Assembly: GCF_014526325.1 (NCBI RefSeq)
Contig: NZ_JACNMJ010000001.1
Coordinates: forward strand, 124,001-188,000
Source: Psychroserpens algicola
Lineage (GTDB): Bacteria; Bacteroidota; Bacteroidia; Flavobacteriales; Flavobacteriaceae
DNA length: 64,000 nucleotides
Reading direction: 5' to 3'
The translations under genes and the position numbers were made by a program. Under the pieces are notes generated by a model. That model did not search any database. It worked only from the letters and a program-made list of their open reading frames with translations, and was not told the DNA's origin. Positions within the stretch are counted from its first letter, which is position 1. Each line of letters begins with the position of its first letter. Below are positions 26,964 to 37,292 of this stretch, one piece after another.

Positions 26964-28426
26964 ACTCGAGGCAAATCACTATCATCTTTCAATGGTAAGT
27001 GTGATTCTCCCATCAAATACGCATCTACATGATGCGCTGCCTGACGACCTTCTGAAATCGCCCAGACAATTAATGATTGTCCGCGACGCATATCACCAGC
27101 AACAAAAATCCCAGAAACATTAGTTGCATAGTCTTTAGTTGAAGCTTCAATATTGGTTCTAAAATCCATTTGTAAGCCAAACTGTTCGGCTAATGTTTTT
27201 TCGGCACCTGTAAAACCTAGCGCTAATAATGCTAAATCGCATTTCCACTCCTTTTCAGTACCTTCAATTTCCTTTAGTTGCGGACGCTCACCAGACGCAA
27301 ATATCCATTCGACTTCAACAGTTTTTAAGCCTGTTAAATTTCCATTCTTATCCCCTAAAAATTCTTTAGTCGAAATACTAAAAAAACGCTCTACTCCTTC
27401 TTGATGCGAAGATGTCGTTTTTAACTTCATAGGCCAATATGGCCAAGGTTGATGTGCTGGTCGCCCTTCAGTTGGTTTACTTAAAATTTCAAAATTTGTA
27501 ACCGATGTGGCACCATGACGGTTGGAGGTTCCTATGCAATCTGAACCTGTATCTCCTCCTCCAATAACTATAACGTTTTTCCCTTCAGCTGAAATCACAT
27601 CTTTAAAATCTACCAACCCATCAACATATTGATTGTTGAGTTTTAAAAAATCCATAGCCTGAGTGACACCTTTTAAATCTGATCCAGGAATAGGGATATG
27701 TCGTCTTACTGTAGCACCTCCACATAAAACAACAGCATCAAACTCGTCTTTAAGTGCATGTGCATCTATGTTTTTTCCGACATGTGCATTGGTTTTAAAT
27801 AGAATGCCCTCGTCTTCTAAGATTTTAATCCGTCTATCGATGACATGTTTTTCCATTTTAAAATCTGGAATCCCATAGCGTAATAAACCGCCAACTTTTT
27901 CGTCACGCTCAAAAACCGTTACCTTATGCCCTGCACGATTTAACTGTTGTGCAGCTGCCAAACCTGCAGGACCTGAACCTATAATTGCAACCGTTTTACC
28001 TGTTCGCGCTTGTGGAGGCTGAGCAGCAATCCAACCTTCTTTAAAAGCAGTTTCTACAATATTTTTTTCAATATTTTCAATAGTAACCGGATCTTCATTG
28101 ATACCTAGCACACAAGCTTCTTCACATGGCGCAGGACATAAGCGACCTGTGAATTCAGGGAAATTATTGGTTTTATGTAAAATTTCGGCTGCTTCTTTCC
28201 ATTTTCCCTTGTAAACTTTATCGTTAAAATCTGGAATAAAATTTCCTAGCGGACAACCACTATGACAAAATGGAATTCCACAATCCATACATCGTGCACC
28301 TTGATCTTTTAACTTTTGCTCATCTAAAGGAATGGTAAATTCTTTATAGTGCTTGATACGCTTCTCTGGCGTTATATAGCTTTCATTTTGACGCTTATAT
28401 TCTAAAAATCCTGTTGTCTTTCCCAT
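26960..28426 (-). CDS. gltD: Glutamate synthase small subunit GltD
   Basis: A 488-residue FAD/NADPH subunit of NADPH-GOGAT. Cys clusters for [4Fe-4S] centres lie at 46, 49, 54, 58 and 97, 101, 105 (CMDCGIPFCHSGC; CPAPCEEAC). The FAD motif GSGPAGLAAAQQL is at about 151-163 and the NADPH motif VIGGGDTGSDC at about 288-298. It takes electrons from NADPH and passes them to GltB. Lies 3 bp after gltB in one operon. Convergent with the gene at 25572, with overlapping stop codons. Confidence 0.95.
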   Translation of the reverse strand: MGKTTGFLEYKRQNESYITPEKRIKHYKEFTIPLDEQKLKDQGARCMDCGIPFCHSGCPLGNFIPDFNDKVYKGKWKEAAEILHKTNNFPEFTGRLCPAPCEEACVLGINEDPVTIENIEKNIVETAFKEGWIAAQPPQARTGKTVAIIGSGPAGLAAAQQLNRAGHKVTVFERDEKVGGLLRYGIPDFKMEKHVIDRRIKILEDEGILFKTNAHVGKNIDAHALKDEFDAVVLCGGATVRRHIPIPGSDLKGVTQAMDFLKLNNQYVDGLVDFKDVISAEGKNVIVIGGGDTGSDCIGTSNRHGATSVTNFEILSKPTEGRPAHQPWPYWPMKLKTTSSHQEGVERFFSISTKEFLGDKNGNLTGLKTVEVEWIFASGERPQLKEIEGTEKEWKCDLALLALGFTGAEKTLAEQFGLQMDFRTNIEASTKDYATNVSGIFVAGDMRRGQSLIVWAISEGRQAAHHVDAYLMGESHLPLKDDSDLPRV

Positions 28427-28429
28427 GGC

Positions 28430-31400
28430 TTAAGCTATTTCTAATTCTTCTTGTTCTAATCTTAATAAGGCTTGCTTATACTCTTCTGGAAGTACTTTTT
28501 TGAACTTCGGAAGATAGGTTTCCCAATCTGCAAGTAAGCGTTTAGCTAGCGGACTTGTAGTCGCGATATAGTGATTTTCTATCAGCTGCTTTAACTGATT
28601 GACATCCTCTTCGGAAGTTATAGGGTCAATATTTAAATCGGCCGAATTACAATGATCTTGAAAACTATTATCCTTATCCAAAACGTATGCAATGCCACCA
28701 CTCATTCCTGCTCCAAAATTTCGACCAACCTGGCCTAATATCACTGCAATGCCACCAGTCATATATTCACAACCATGATCTCCAATTCCTTCAACAACTG
28801 CTTTAGCACCTGAATTTCTTACACAAAAACGTTCGCCTGCTTTTCCGTTGATATAAACTTCACCTGCTGTAGCACCATATAAGGTTACATTACCTGTGAT
28901 AATATTATCTTCAGGAGTTATAGTACTTTTTGCCGGAACTTTAATAATCAATTTTCCGCCAGACAAGCCTTTTCCGAGGTAATCGTTTGTATTTCCATGT
29001 ACAGTCATACTTACACCTCGCGTAGTAAAAGCACCAAAACTTTGACCTGCCGAACCACTAAAGTCGATATTAATTGTATCTTCTGGTAAGCCCTGAGCAC
29101 CGTAAATTTTAGATATTTCATTACTCACAATCGCACCAACAGCTCTATCAATATTAGTAATAGGCAAATCTAAATGCGTTTGCTGTCTTCTAAATAAGGC
29201 TTGATGCGCTTGTTTGATAATTTTGAAATCTAAATGTGTTTCTAGATTATGATCCTGCTGCTTGGTGTTATACAATTTCACCATTTCGGAAACTTCAACT
29301 TTATGAAGAATCGGCGTTAAATCGATACCTGAAGCTTTATAATGTTCTATGGCTTTATTACGGTTTAATTTTTGAACCTGGCCAACCATTTCATTGATTG
29401 TTCTAAATCCGAGTTTTGCCATAATTTCTCGTAACTCCTGAGCCACGAAATACATGTAGTTAACGACGTGTTCTGGTTTTCCTTTGAATTTTTTTCGCAG
29501 TTCTGGATTTTGAGTTGCGATACCAACAGGACAGGTATTTAAATGACAAACTCGCATCATAATACATCCAGAAGCGACTAATGGCGCTGTTGCAAATCCG
29601 AATTCTTCCGCACCAAGCAAACATGCTATAGCAACATCACGACCCGTTTTTAATTGTCCGTCGCATTCTAAAACAATACGATTTCTAAGGTCATTCATTA
29701 CTAAGGTTTGCTGTGCTTCGGCAATACCAAGTTCCCAAGGCAAACCAGCATGACGTAAAGATGTTAAAGGTGACGCACCTGTTCCGCCATCAAAACCAGA
29801 AATTAAAATCACATCAGCTTTAGCTTTAGCGACACCAGCTGCAACGGTTCCTACGCCAACTTCGGAAACAAGCTTTACATTAATTCGCGCTTCTCTATTG
29901 GCCGATTTCACATCATATATAAGTTGAGATAAATCTTCAATAGAATAAATATCATGATGTGGTGGCGGAGAAATTAAGCCAACATAAGGTGTTGAGTTTC
30001 TAGTTTTAGCAATTTCCGGATTCACTTTAGCGCCAGGTAATTGTCCGCCTTCTCCTGGTTTTGCACCTTGAGCAATTTTAATTTGAATTTCGTTAGCATT
30101 TGTCAAATAATTTGAGGTCACACCAAAACGACCAGAAGCCACTTGTTTTATTGCCGAATTTCGCCAATCACCTTGCGAACTTTTATAGAACCGCTCCTGA
30201 TCTTCACCACCTTCTCCGGAATTAGATTTTCCACCAATCCTGTTCATCGCTACAGCTAAATTTTCATGAGCCTCTTTACTTATCGATCCATAAGACATTG
30301 CTCCCGTTTTAAAACGCTTAACGATTTCGGTCCAAGGCTCGACTTCCTCTAAAGGAATAGGATCAAATTGATCAAATTCAAACAAACCTCTTATGGTCAT
30401 TAAGTGTTTTGATTGGTTATTCACCAACTCTGAATACTCCTTAAATGTAGATGCTTTATTGGTTCTTACAGACTCCTGGAGCTTTGCCACAGTTAGTGGA
30501 TTAAACATGTGTTTTTCTTGTCCGCGTCGCCATCTGTAATCACCACCAATTTCAATATCAACATTGGTATCATTAACGTGAAAAGCTTTTTTATGACGTT
30601 TTACAATCTCTTGTTCGATTTCTCTTAAACCAATACCTTGAATACGTGTTGGCGTGTTTGGAAAATATTTTTCTACCGTTGCTGTATTAATTCCAATACA
30701 TTCAAACAACTGTGAACCACGATAGGAATTTAATGTCGAAATTCCGATCTTATTCATCACTTTTAAAATCCCTTTTCCTATAGCTTTATTGTAATTTTTA
30801 ATTGCTGTGAGGTATTCTAAATCGGTGACATCATTACTATTAATTTGTTCTTGAACAATTTCGTTGACGATATATGGATTTACCGCACTGGCACCAAATC
30901 CAAATAACAGCGCAAAATGATGTACTTCACGAGGTTCGGCAGATTCAATGATAAGACTTATTTTGGAGCGCTTTTTTAATTTATGTAAAGCATGGTTCAA
31001 GTAAGAACAGGCTAAAAGTGCTGGAATAGGTGCATGATTTTCATCGACATACCTATCAGATAGAATGATAATATTCGCACCTTCATCAATAGCTTTTGAC
31101 GCCTTAGTCACTAAGTTTTCCAATGCAACTTCCAGTTCATTCAAACCTCTGTTAACTTCATATAACATAGATATAGATTCGACCTTAAAATCTGGATTAG
31201 CATCGTAGTTTCTAATTTTATCTAAGTCATGCTTTGAGATAACTGGATTTTGAATTTTCAGCTTTTTACAATGCTCTGCATTAATATCAAATAAATTTAC
31301 ATCACTACCCAATGTAAGACTGATATCGGTTATCAATTCTTCACGAATTCCATCTAATGGCGGATTGGTAACCTGAGCGAATAATTGCTTGAAATAGTTA

Positions 31401-32929
31401 TAGATTAATTGCGGACGTTCAGATAAAATTGCAATTGGTGCATCGCTTCCCATAGACCCAATAGGTTCTTTGCCTAATTGAGCCATTGGTCTAATAATAG
31501 TATTTAAATCTTCTTGTGTATATCCAAAAACAATTTCTCGCTTTTTTAAATCTATTTCATCATAATGTATAGGTCCTTTTTTTGCTGAAATATCTCTTAA
31601 ATGAATCAAATTATCATCGAGCCATTGTCGGTAAGGATGCCTTGAAGCAATTTCTTCTTTTATTTCTTCATCATTAACGATTCGACCTTCATTCATATCT
31701 ACCAAGAACATTTTCCCTGGCTCTAAACGTCCATGAAACTCTACATTTTCAGGCTTAATATCAACCACTCCTGTTTCAGAAGACATGATTACATTTCCTT
31801 TTTTAGTTACAGTATAGCGCGATGGACGCAGTCCATTTCTATCTAAAACAGCACCAATATAATTACCATCTGTAAACGGAATAGATGCAGGTCCGTCCCA
31901 AGGCTCCATCAAACACGAATTATATTCGTAAAAGGCTTTTTTTGCATCAGACATATTAGGGTTTTTCTCCCAAGCTTCAGGTACTAACATCATCATGGCT
32001 TCAGGAAGCGAACGACCTGACATCAATAACAATTCAACAACCATATCCAATGTTGCAGAATCTGATTTTCCTTTTAAAATTGTTGGAATGATTTTTTTGA
32101 TATCATCACCAAAAGCATCGCTCTTCATGATTTCTTCACGAGAAAACATACGAGACACATTTCCTCTTAAGGTATTGATTTCACCATTATGACAGATATA
32201 TCTAAATGGCTGAGCCAAATCCCAGGTTGGGAATGTATTGGTAGAAAAACGTTGATGTACTAAAGCTAATCTCGTATCTAAAGCCGAATTGAACAAATCG
32301 AGATAATACTCATTAATATGCTCAGGTTTTAGTAATCCTTTATAAATGATAATTTTTGTAGATAAACTCGGTACATAAAAGAACTTAGATTCTGATAATT
32401 TAGAATCATATATAATATGCTCAGTAATTTTACGAGCAGCAAATAATTTTAAATTAAATTCCTTATCAGATTGGTCAGCATCAGATTTTCCTATAAAGAT
32501 TTGCTTTACAAATGGCTCAGTTTCTTTAGCAATTTCACCTAAGATATCACTATTAACCGGGACATCTCTCCAACCTATGAGTTTAAGACCTTGATTAGCG
32601 ATTTCTTTTTCAAATACATCTATACAGAATTGTCGTTGATTATCCTTTCTGGGAAGAAACACATTACTCACAGCATATTCACCTGGGTTTGGCAATTCAA
32701 AATCGCAAAATATTTTAAAAAACTTATGAGGAATATCAATTAAAATCCCTGCACCATCACCTGTAACACCATCAGAACTCACAGCACCTCGATGCTCTAA
32801 TTTCACTAAAATCTCAAGTGCTTTATGAATGATATCATTAGACCGTTTTCCTGTTAAACTACATATAAATCCTGCACCACAATTATCGTGTTCAAATTCT
32901 GGCAAATAAAGTCCTTGTTTCTTCAGCAT
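28430..32929 (-). CDS. gltB: Glutamate synthase large subunit GltB
   Basis: A 1499-residue enzyme making glutamate from glutamine and 2-oxoglutarate. The Ntn-type amidotransferase Cys is C17 ([10 protein letters not shown]), so the propeptide to be removed is 16 residues, rather short. Then come the central domain, the FMN synthase domain (with [12 protein letters not shown] and GQLPGAKV motifs), the [3Fe-4S] Cys set ([15 protein letters not shown]) and the C-terminal GXGXG beta-helix. Length is normal for bacterial GOGAT. It is divergent from the porin-PII-amt operon across a 441-bp regulatory region. Confidence 0.96.
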   Translation of the reverse strand: MLKKQGLYLPEFEHDNCGAGFICSLTGKRSNDIIHKALEILVKLEHRGAVSSDGVTGDGAGILIDIPHKFFKIFCDFELPNPGEYAVSNVFLPRKDNQRQFCIDVFEKEIANQGLKLIGWRDVPVNSDILGEIAKETEPFVKQIFIGKSDADQSDKEFNLKLFAARKITEHIIYDSKLSESKFFYVPSLSTKIIIYKGLLKPEHINEYYLDLFNSALDTRLALVHQRFSTNTFPTWDLAQPFRYICHNGEINTLRGNVSRMFSREEIMKSDAFGDDIKKIIPTILKGKSDSATLDMVVELLLMSGRSLPEAMMMLVPEAWEKNPNMSDAKKAFYEYNSCLMEPWDGPASIPFTDGNYIGAVLDRNGLRPSRYTVTKKGNVIMSSETGVVDIKPENVEFHGRLEPGKMFLVDMNEGRIVNDEEIKEEIASRHPYRQWLDDNLIHLRDISAKKGPIHYDEIDLKKREIVFGYTQEDLNTIIRPMAQLGKEPIGSMGSDAPIAILSERPQLIYNYFKQLFAQVTNPPLDGIREELITDISLTLGSDVNLFDINAEHCKKLKIQNPVISKHDLDKIRNYDANPDFKVESISMLYEVNRGLNELEVALENLVTKASKAIDEGANIIILSDRYVDENHAPIPALLACSYLNHALHKLKKRSKISLIIESAEPREVHHFALLFGFGASAVNPYIVNEIVQEQINSNDVTDLEYLTAIKNYNKAIGKGILKVMNKIGISTLNSYRGSQLFECIGINTATVEKYFPNTPTRIQGIGLREIEQEIVKRHKKAFHVNDTNVDIEIGGDYRWRRGQEKHMFNPLTVAKLQESVRTNKASTFKEYSELVNNQSKHLMTIRGLFEFDQFDPIPLEEVEPWTEIVKRFKTGAMSYGSISKEAHENLAVAMNRIGGKSNSGEGGEDQERFYKSSQGDWRNSAIKQVASGRFGVTSNYLTNANEIQIKIAQGAKPGEGGQLPGAKVNPEIAKTRNSTPYVGLISPPPHHDIYSIEDLSQLIYDVKSANREARINVKLVSEVGVGTVAAGVAKAKADVILISGFDGGTGASPLTSLRHAGLPWELGIAEAQQTLVMNDLRNRIVLECDGQLKTGRDVAIACLLGAEEFGFATAPLVASGCIMMRVCHLNTCPVGIATQNPELRKKFKGKPEHVVNYMYFVAQELREIMAKLGFRTINEMVGQVQKLNRNKAIEHYKASGIDLTPILHKVEVSEMVKLYNTKQQDHNLETHLDFKIIKQAHQALFRRQQTHLDLPITNIDRAVGAIVSNEISKIYGAQGLPEDTINIDFSGSAGQSFGAFTTRGVSMTVHGNTNDYLGKGLSGGKLIIKVPAKSTITPEDNIITGNVTLYGATAGEVYINGKAGERFCVRNSGAKAVVEGIGDHGCEYMTGGIAVILGQVGRNFGAGMSGGIAYVLDKDNSFQDHCNSADLNIDPITSEEDVNQLKQLIENHYIATTSPLAKRLLADWETYLPKFKKVLPEEYKQALLRLEQEELEIA

Positions 32930-33122
32930 ATTTCAGAAAATTTAATGGTTTTTCAAACCTTATTAAACAACTAAGATATACCCTTGAATTCGATTAAAAA
33001 AAAAGCTGAAACACTTTTCATGAATTCACAAAACACCTCTGTTTAATTACACTATTTACAATTTGAAATGCTTTTAACTGAAAAATCAATAATGAAAAGA
33101 AATCAAAAAAAACACACTTTTA

Positions 33123-33142
33123 TTGCGAAAACGTTTTCGCAA
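33123..33142. promoter_or_regulatory. Perfect 20-bp palindromic operator
   Basis: TTGCGAAAACGTTTTCGCAA is identical to its own reverse complement, with the central CG typical of LacI-family operators. No LacI-family gene is in the window. It is 194 bp from gltB and 229 bp from the porin start. Confidence 0.65.
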
Positions 33143-33245
33143 AACAACAAAAATTAAACATTAATCAAATAATTAACCAATTCACCTATTTTTTTTCAAA
33201 AACAATATTGTTGATTTTTTAAAAAAATACGTTTAAATCATTTCA

Positions 33246-33317
33246 ACCCCTAAATTTTAGGGGTATAAAATTTCATATTCATAAAAATGAAATATTAACC
33301 CCTATTTTTTAATAGGT
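33246..33317. promoter_or_regulatory. Tandem palindromic activator sites, 52 bp apart
   Basis: Site 1 (33246-33264) is ACCCCTAAA-T-TTTAGGGGT, a perfect 9-bp inverted repeat. Site 2 begins ACCCCTA at 33298 with CCTATT/AATAGG pairing at 33301-33316. Both are followed by TATAAA. Their starts are 52 bp apart, about five helical turns. Relative to a start near 33346 the centres fall at about -38 and -91, typical for a class-II activator plus an upstream site. Confidence 0.6.
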
Positions 33318-33370
33318 ATAAATGCTTTTTATATAGTTTTATCGTTTTCAAACTATAAATACTAACTTTT

Positions 33371-34408
33371 ATGAAACATTTATTTACCCTCACATTACTG
33401 TTAACATCCATACTGTTAACTGCACAAGAATCTCAAGAAGAGACTTCTGAAAAAAAATTCTCAATATCTGGAAGTGTAGATGCATATTTTAGAACCAATC
33501 TCACTGGTCCTAATGAAGCTTTTGAAGATGGTGATGATACTTTTTTCCTTAACCCAGGAACATCTTTTGCAGACAGAAGTGGTTTTAGTCTTGGTATGGC
33601 TAACGCTATTATTTCTTACGATGGCGATAAAGTAGGTTTTGTAGCAGACTTAGTATTTGGACCCAGAGGTGAAGACGCAGTATTCTTATCAGCAGGATCA
33701 TCAAATATTGTCAACCAATTATACATGTATTACAATGTAAGTGAAAGTGTCACTTTAACCCTCGGAAACTTTAATACGTTTTTAGGTTATGAAGTAATTT
33801 CTCCAACTGGAAACTTTAACTACAGCACATCTTACATGTTTTCAAACGGACCATTTTCACACACAGGTCTAAAAGCTGACATAGCTTTATCTGATGACTT
33901 TTCATTAATGCTTGCCGTTATGAATAGTACTGATTTTACCGAAATTAACCTTGACGGAAGCTATACAGGTGGTCTTCAGTTAGGTTACAAAGATCAATAC
34001 TTAAATTTTGTTTATGGCGACCAAACAGGATCAAGCGGTTCTACGTTTCAGGTTGATTATACAGGTGGAAGCAATTTAAGTGACGACTTTTTCTTAGGAA
34101 TTAACGCGACATATAACGATACTGACGGAAGCGGTTTTTATGGTGCTGCATTATACCCACAGTATACCGTTTCAGAAACATTTGCCTTAGGCTTAAGAGG
34201 AGAATACTTTGGCGTTCATGCTGAGGATTTTGATGACGAAACTGTATTTGCCGCTACGCTATCTGCTAACTATAGTATAGACGACTTAACAATTATTCCA
34301 GAAATACGACTCGATAGCTGGTCGGAAGAATTCTATTTTGACAACGATTTAGAGCCAAGTAAAAGCCTGGCATCTTTCTTAGTAGCTGCCGTATACAAAT
34401 TTAACTAA
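33371..34408 (+). CDS. Outer-membrane porin-like beta-barrel protein in the amt operon
   Basis: A 345-residue protein with a signal peptide (MKHLFTLTLLLTSILLTAQ) and a mature region of alternating strands ending in a terminal strand (FLVAAVYKFN) with an aromatic penultimate residue, as in outer-membrane barrels. It resembles the flavobacterial 'outer membrane beta-barrel / porin' proteins (BBP2-like) found beside amt genes. It is followed after 13 bp by the PII gene and then amt, so a role in letting ammonium or small nitrogen compounds across the outer membrane, or expression under nitrogen limitation, is inferred. Substrate is unknown. Confidence 0.75.
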   Translation: MKHLFTLTLLLTSILLTAQESQEETSEKKFSISGSVDAYFRTNLTGPNEAFEDGDDTFFLNPGTSFADRSGFSLGMANAIISYDGDKVGFVADLVFGPRGEDAVFLSAGSSNIVNQLYMYYNVSESVTLTLGNFNTFLGYEVISPTGNFNYSTSYMFSNGPFSHTGLKADIALSDDFSLMLAVMNSTDFTEINLDGSYTGGLQLGYKDQYLNFVYGDQTGSSGSTFQVDYTGGSNLSDDFFLGINATYNDTDGSGFYGAALYPQYTVSETFALGLRGEYFGVHAEDFDDETVFAATLSANYSIDDLTIIPEIRLDSWSEEFYFDNDLEPSKSLASFLVAAVYKFN

Positions 34409-34421
34409 CACTAATAAAATT

Positions 34422-34760
34422 ATGAAAAAAGTTGAAGCAATCATCCGGAAATCAAAATTTTCCGCAGTAAAAAAAGCATTACATGAAGTAGGTGTGAATT
34501 TTTTCTCCTACTGGGATGTTACAGGATTAGGCAATGAAAAAGAAGGCCATGTTTACAGAGGTGTTTCGTATAGCACAAGTGACATTCAACGCCGCTACCT
34601 TTCTATAGTTGTGAATGACGATTTTGAAGACGTTACCATAAAAGCCATACTCGAAGCAGGTTCAACAGGAGATGTTGGCGATGGTAAAATATTCGTCTCA
34701 AACATAGAGGAAGTATACAGAATACGAACAGGAGAAAAAGGAGGAAACACTTTAAAATAA
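34422..34760 (+). CDS. glnK: Nitrogen regulatory protein PII (GlnK-type)
   Basis: A 112-residue PII-family protein directly upstream of amt, the classic GlnK position, where it blocks the transporter when nitrogen is plentiful. The C-terminal signature GDVGDGKIFVSNIEEVYRIRTGE (split here as GDVGDGKIF and YRIRTGE) is well conserved. The T-loop is divergent: NEKEGHVYRGVSY replaces RQKGHTELYRGAEY of E. coli, one residue shorter, but a Tyr (Y50) remains at the uridylylation position. Gln39 is replaced by Glu, so ATP/2-oxoglutarate binding may differ. Five bp precede amt. Confidence 0.9.
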   Translation: MKKVEAIIRKSKFSAVKKALHEVGVNFFSYWDVTGLGNEKEGHVYRGVSYSTSDIQRRYLSIVVNDDFEDVTIKAILEAGSTGDVGDGKIFVSNIEEVYRIRTGEKGGNTLK

Positions 34761-34765
34761 AACAC

Positions 34766-36007
34766 ATGGAATTACTTACTACAAATAATGTATGGATGAT
34801 GATCTGTACAGCACTCGTTTTCTTTATGCATTTAGGATTTGCATTCTTAGAAATCGGATTGACTCGTCAAAAAAACACTATTAATATCCTATTTAAAAAC
34901 ATCTTTATAATCACTATCGGACTTTTACTTTACTGTCTGGTCGGATTTAACTTAATGTATCCTGGTTTTGCTGATGGCGACATAGGCCTCTTTGGTTTTG
35001 CAGGTTTTGGATTAGATGCACCATTAACTGATGCTGGTGCATTAGATTTGGCTTATAACGAAGGCTACACGTATTGGACCGATTTCTTATTTCAAGGTAT
35101 GTTTGCAGCTACAGCAGCTACTATTGTATCTGGAGCTGTTGCTGAACGTATGAAAATTGGACCTTTTATGGTATTCACGATACTATATGTTGGTCTCATT
35201 TATCCAATTGCTGGGTCCTGGAAATGGGGAGGCGGTTTTTTACAAACATTAGAAACACCTTTTTATGATTTTGCTGGTTCAACATTAGTACACTCAGTTG
35301 GCGGATGGGCAGCTTTAGTTGCTGTTTGCTTATTAGGTTCTAGAATTGGAAAGTTTAAAGACGGAAAACTACAAGCAATACCTGGACATAATATTCCTTT
35401 AGCAACCGCTGGTGTCATCATTTTATGGTTAGGCTGGTTTGGATTTAATGGCGGCTCGGTATTATCTGCCGATCCAGGTCTAACCTCTTTAACCTTAGTT
35501 ACAACTTGCTTGGCCGCTGCTTCAGGTGGTGTTATTGCTGCACTAGTATCATTCATAAAATATAAAAATATGGATTTAACCATGTTTTTAAACGGAATTT
35601 TAGGTGGCCTTGTCGGAATCACAGCTGGTGCAGATCAAATGAGTCCAACAGATGCTATCATCATTGGAGCTGTTGCCGGAGCAATTATTGTATTTGCAGT
35701 ATCCTTAATTGATCGATTAAAATTAGATGATCCTGTTGGAGCTATTGCTGTACATTTAGTTTGTGGTATCTGGGGAACATTAGCTGTTGGAATCTTCGGA
35801 GAACTTGCCAGTGGTTCACAATTTGTTAGTCAGCTTATTGGTGTTGCCTCTTATGCAGGAATATGTATTATCTCTTCCTTCCTTATCATTTTTGTCATGA
35901 AGAAAACAGTAGGAATAAGAGTTTCAGAACGTGAAGAATTAGAAGGTCTTGATGCTCATGAACATGGTATGGATGCTTATCCAGACTTTAGATTAAATGA
36001 GCACTAA
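34766..36007 (+). CDS. amt: Ammonium transporter Amt
   Basis: A 413-residue polytopic membrane protein of the Amt/Rh family, with eleven expected helices. The pore His pair is visible in STLVHSVGGWAAL (about residue 176) and AVHLVCGIWGTLAV (about 331). The Amt signature with WGGGFLQ and NGGSVLS is intact. The cytoplasmic tail (about 385-413) is acidic. It conducts ammonium inward and is regulated by the PII protein encoded just before. There is no cleaved signal peptide, as is common in Bacteroidota. A strong terminator follows. Confidence 0.94.
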   Translation: MELLTTNNVWMMICTALVFFMHLGFAFLEIGLTRQKNTINILFKNIFIITIGLLLYCLVGFNLMYPGFADGDIGLFGFAGFGLDAPLTDAGALDLAYNEGYTYWTDFLFQGMFAATAATIVSGAVAERMKIGPFMVFTILYVGLIYPIAGSWKWGGGFLQTLETPFYDFAGSTLVHSVGGWAALVAVCLLGSRIGKFKDGKLQAIPGHNIPLATAGVIILWLGWFGFNGGSVLSADPGLTSLTLVTTCLAAASGGVIAALVSFIKYKNMDLTMFLNGILGGLVGITAGADQMSPTDAIIIGAVAGAIIVFAVSLIDRLKLDDPVGAIAVHLVCGIWGTLAVGIFGELASGSQFVSQLIGVASYAGICIISSFLIIFVMKKTVGIRVSEREELEGLDAHEHGMDAYPDFRLNEH

Positions 36008-36034
36008 GTTTGTTATTTTTATTAGTTAGGGAAT

Positions 36035-36063
36035 AAACCCTCTAATACTACATTAGAGGGTTT
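36035..36063 (+). terminator. Terminator of the porin-PII-amt operon
   Basis: Perfect 12-bp stem AAACCCTCTAAT (36035-36046) and ATTAGAGGGTTT (36052-36063) with loop ACTAC. It lies 28 bp after the amt stop. The T run is short on the plus strand. Confidence 0.8.
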
Positions 36064-36100
36064 GTTAGTATTGACATTTAATAAAGTAAATTGTGACATA

Positions 36101-36138
36101 AAAAAAATGCTTGGTAATTAATTGCCAAGCATTTTTTT
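36101..36138. terminator. Bidirectional terminator between amt and leuB
   Basis: TGCTTGG (36108-36114) and CCAAGCA (36125-36131) form the core stem, extended inward by AATTAATT and outward by runs of A and T, so it works in both directions. It lies 26 bp after the leuB stop on the minus strand. Confidence 0.9.
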
Positions 36139-36164
36139 ATCACTTATTACAATTCGAATATACC

Positions 36165-37283
36165 TCAAATAATTGTCGATTGCCCTAAGTGAATATTCTT
36201 AAAATTTCGATTACTATCGTTTGGATTAAAAATAAAATCTTCAATGAAATCTCCAACATTAGATGTTGTTATAGAATCAAATTCAGAATTAATATCAGGC
36301 GTTGTTATTTTTAGTTTAAGTGACTTATCAACGGCTAATCTAACCAGTTCAGCTTCGTTATAAAGTTCAAAATGATCCAATAACATTGCCGCAGATAAAA
36401 TTGACGCTATCGGATTGGCAATCCCTTTACCTTCAGCTTGCGGATACGAGCCATGAATTGGTTCAAACATCGCATGAGTTTCACCTACTGAAGCTGATGC
36501 CAGCAAACCTATTGAGCCACCAATTACACTTGCTTCATCACTAATAATATCACCAAACATATTTTCAGTCAAAATGACATCAAACTGTTTAGGGTTAAGT
36601 ATCATTTGCATTGCAGCATTATCAACAAATAAAAAATCTAAATCGACATCTTTATAATCAGCAGCAACTTCGGTAACAATTTTACGCCAGAGTCTTGAAC
36701 TTTCCAAAACATTAGCCTTATCAACCAAAGTTACTTTTTGCTTACGGGCTCTTGCTGCTTTAAATGCTAAATGTGCAATTCGTTCAATTTCTATACGCGA
36801 ATACTCACATAAATCTGATGCTGTATTTCCATCTTCACTCAATTCCTTTTTTCCAAAGTAAATTCCGCCAGTTAATTCGCGATAAATACTAATATCTGTG
36901 CCATCAATAATTGCCTTTTTTAAAGGTGACTTATCTAATAATGGCTTATAAGCTTTAACCGGTCTAATATTTGCAAATAACCCTAATTCCTTTCTCAATT
37001 TAAGCAATCCTTGTTCTGGTCGCACTTTTGCAGATGGATCGTTGTCATATTTAGGATGTCCGATAGAACCAAACAGAATAGCATCTGTCGATTTACATAA
37101 ATCTAAGGTTTTATCTGGTAGTGGATCACCATATTTATCGATTGCTATAGCACCAACATCTGCAGTTTTAAAACTGAATGTATGATCAAATTCTGAAGCT
37201 ATAGCTTTTAAAACCTTTACAGCTTGATTAGTGACCTCAGGACCAATTCCATCTCCTGGCAATACGGCTATTTTTAATTTCAT
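36165..37283 (-). CDS. leuB: 3-isopropylmalate dehydrogenase LeuB
   Basis: A 372-residue NAD-dependent beta-decarboxylating dehydrogenase making 2-ketoisocaproate. Motifs include PGDGIGPEV at the N-terminus, the substrate Arg set (RPEQGLLKLRKELGLFANIRP, broken here as RPEQGLL and GLFANIRP), RELTGGIYFG, and the metal/NAD region FEPIHGSYPQAEGKGIANP. Length is typical. Last gene of the leuACDB operon, 9 bp after leuD. Confidence 0.96.
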   Translation of the reverse strand: MKLKIAVLPGDGIGPEVTNQAVKVLKAIASEFDHTFSFKTADVGAIAIDKYGDPLPDKTLDLCKSTDAILFGSIGHPKYDNDPSAKVRPEQGLLKLRKELGLFANIRPVKAYKPLLDKSPLKKAIIDGTDISIYRELTGGIYFGKKELSEDGNTASDLCEYSRIEIERIAHLAFKAARARKQKVTLVDKANVLESSRLWRKIVTEVAADYKDVDLDFLFVDNAAMQMILNPKQFDVILTENMFGDIISDEASVIGGSIGLLASASVGETHAMFEPIHGSYPQAEGKGIANPIASILSAAMLLDHFELYNEAELVRLAVDKSLKLKITTPDINSEFDSITTSNVGDFIEDFIFNPNDSNRNFKNIHLGQSTII

Positions 37284-37292
37284 TTGTACTAT

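Larger units (their letters stand above)
32930..33370. promoter_or_regulatory. Divergent regulatory region between gltB and porin-PII-amt
   Basis: This 441-bp region is AT-rich, with no gene. It contains a perfect 20-bp palindrome at 33123-33142 and two related palindromes at 33246-33264 and 33298-33317. A possible half-site of the latter, TATACCC, lies at 32977-32983 close to gltB. A TAGTTTTA box (33334-33341, one mismatch to TAnnTTTG) is a candidate -7 element for the amt operon, but has no -33 partner, as expected for an activator-dependent promoter. Confidence 0.6.

Noticed and set aside
35263-35622. Minus-strand open frame of 119 codons
   Set aside because: Antisense to the Amt membrane domain; low-complexity product and no family likeness.
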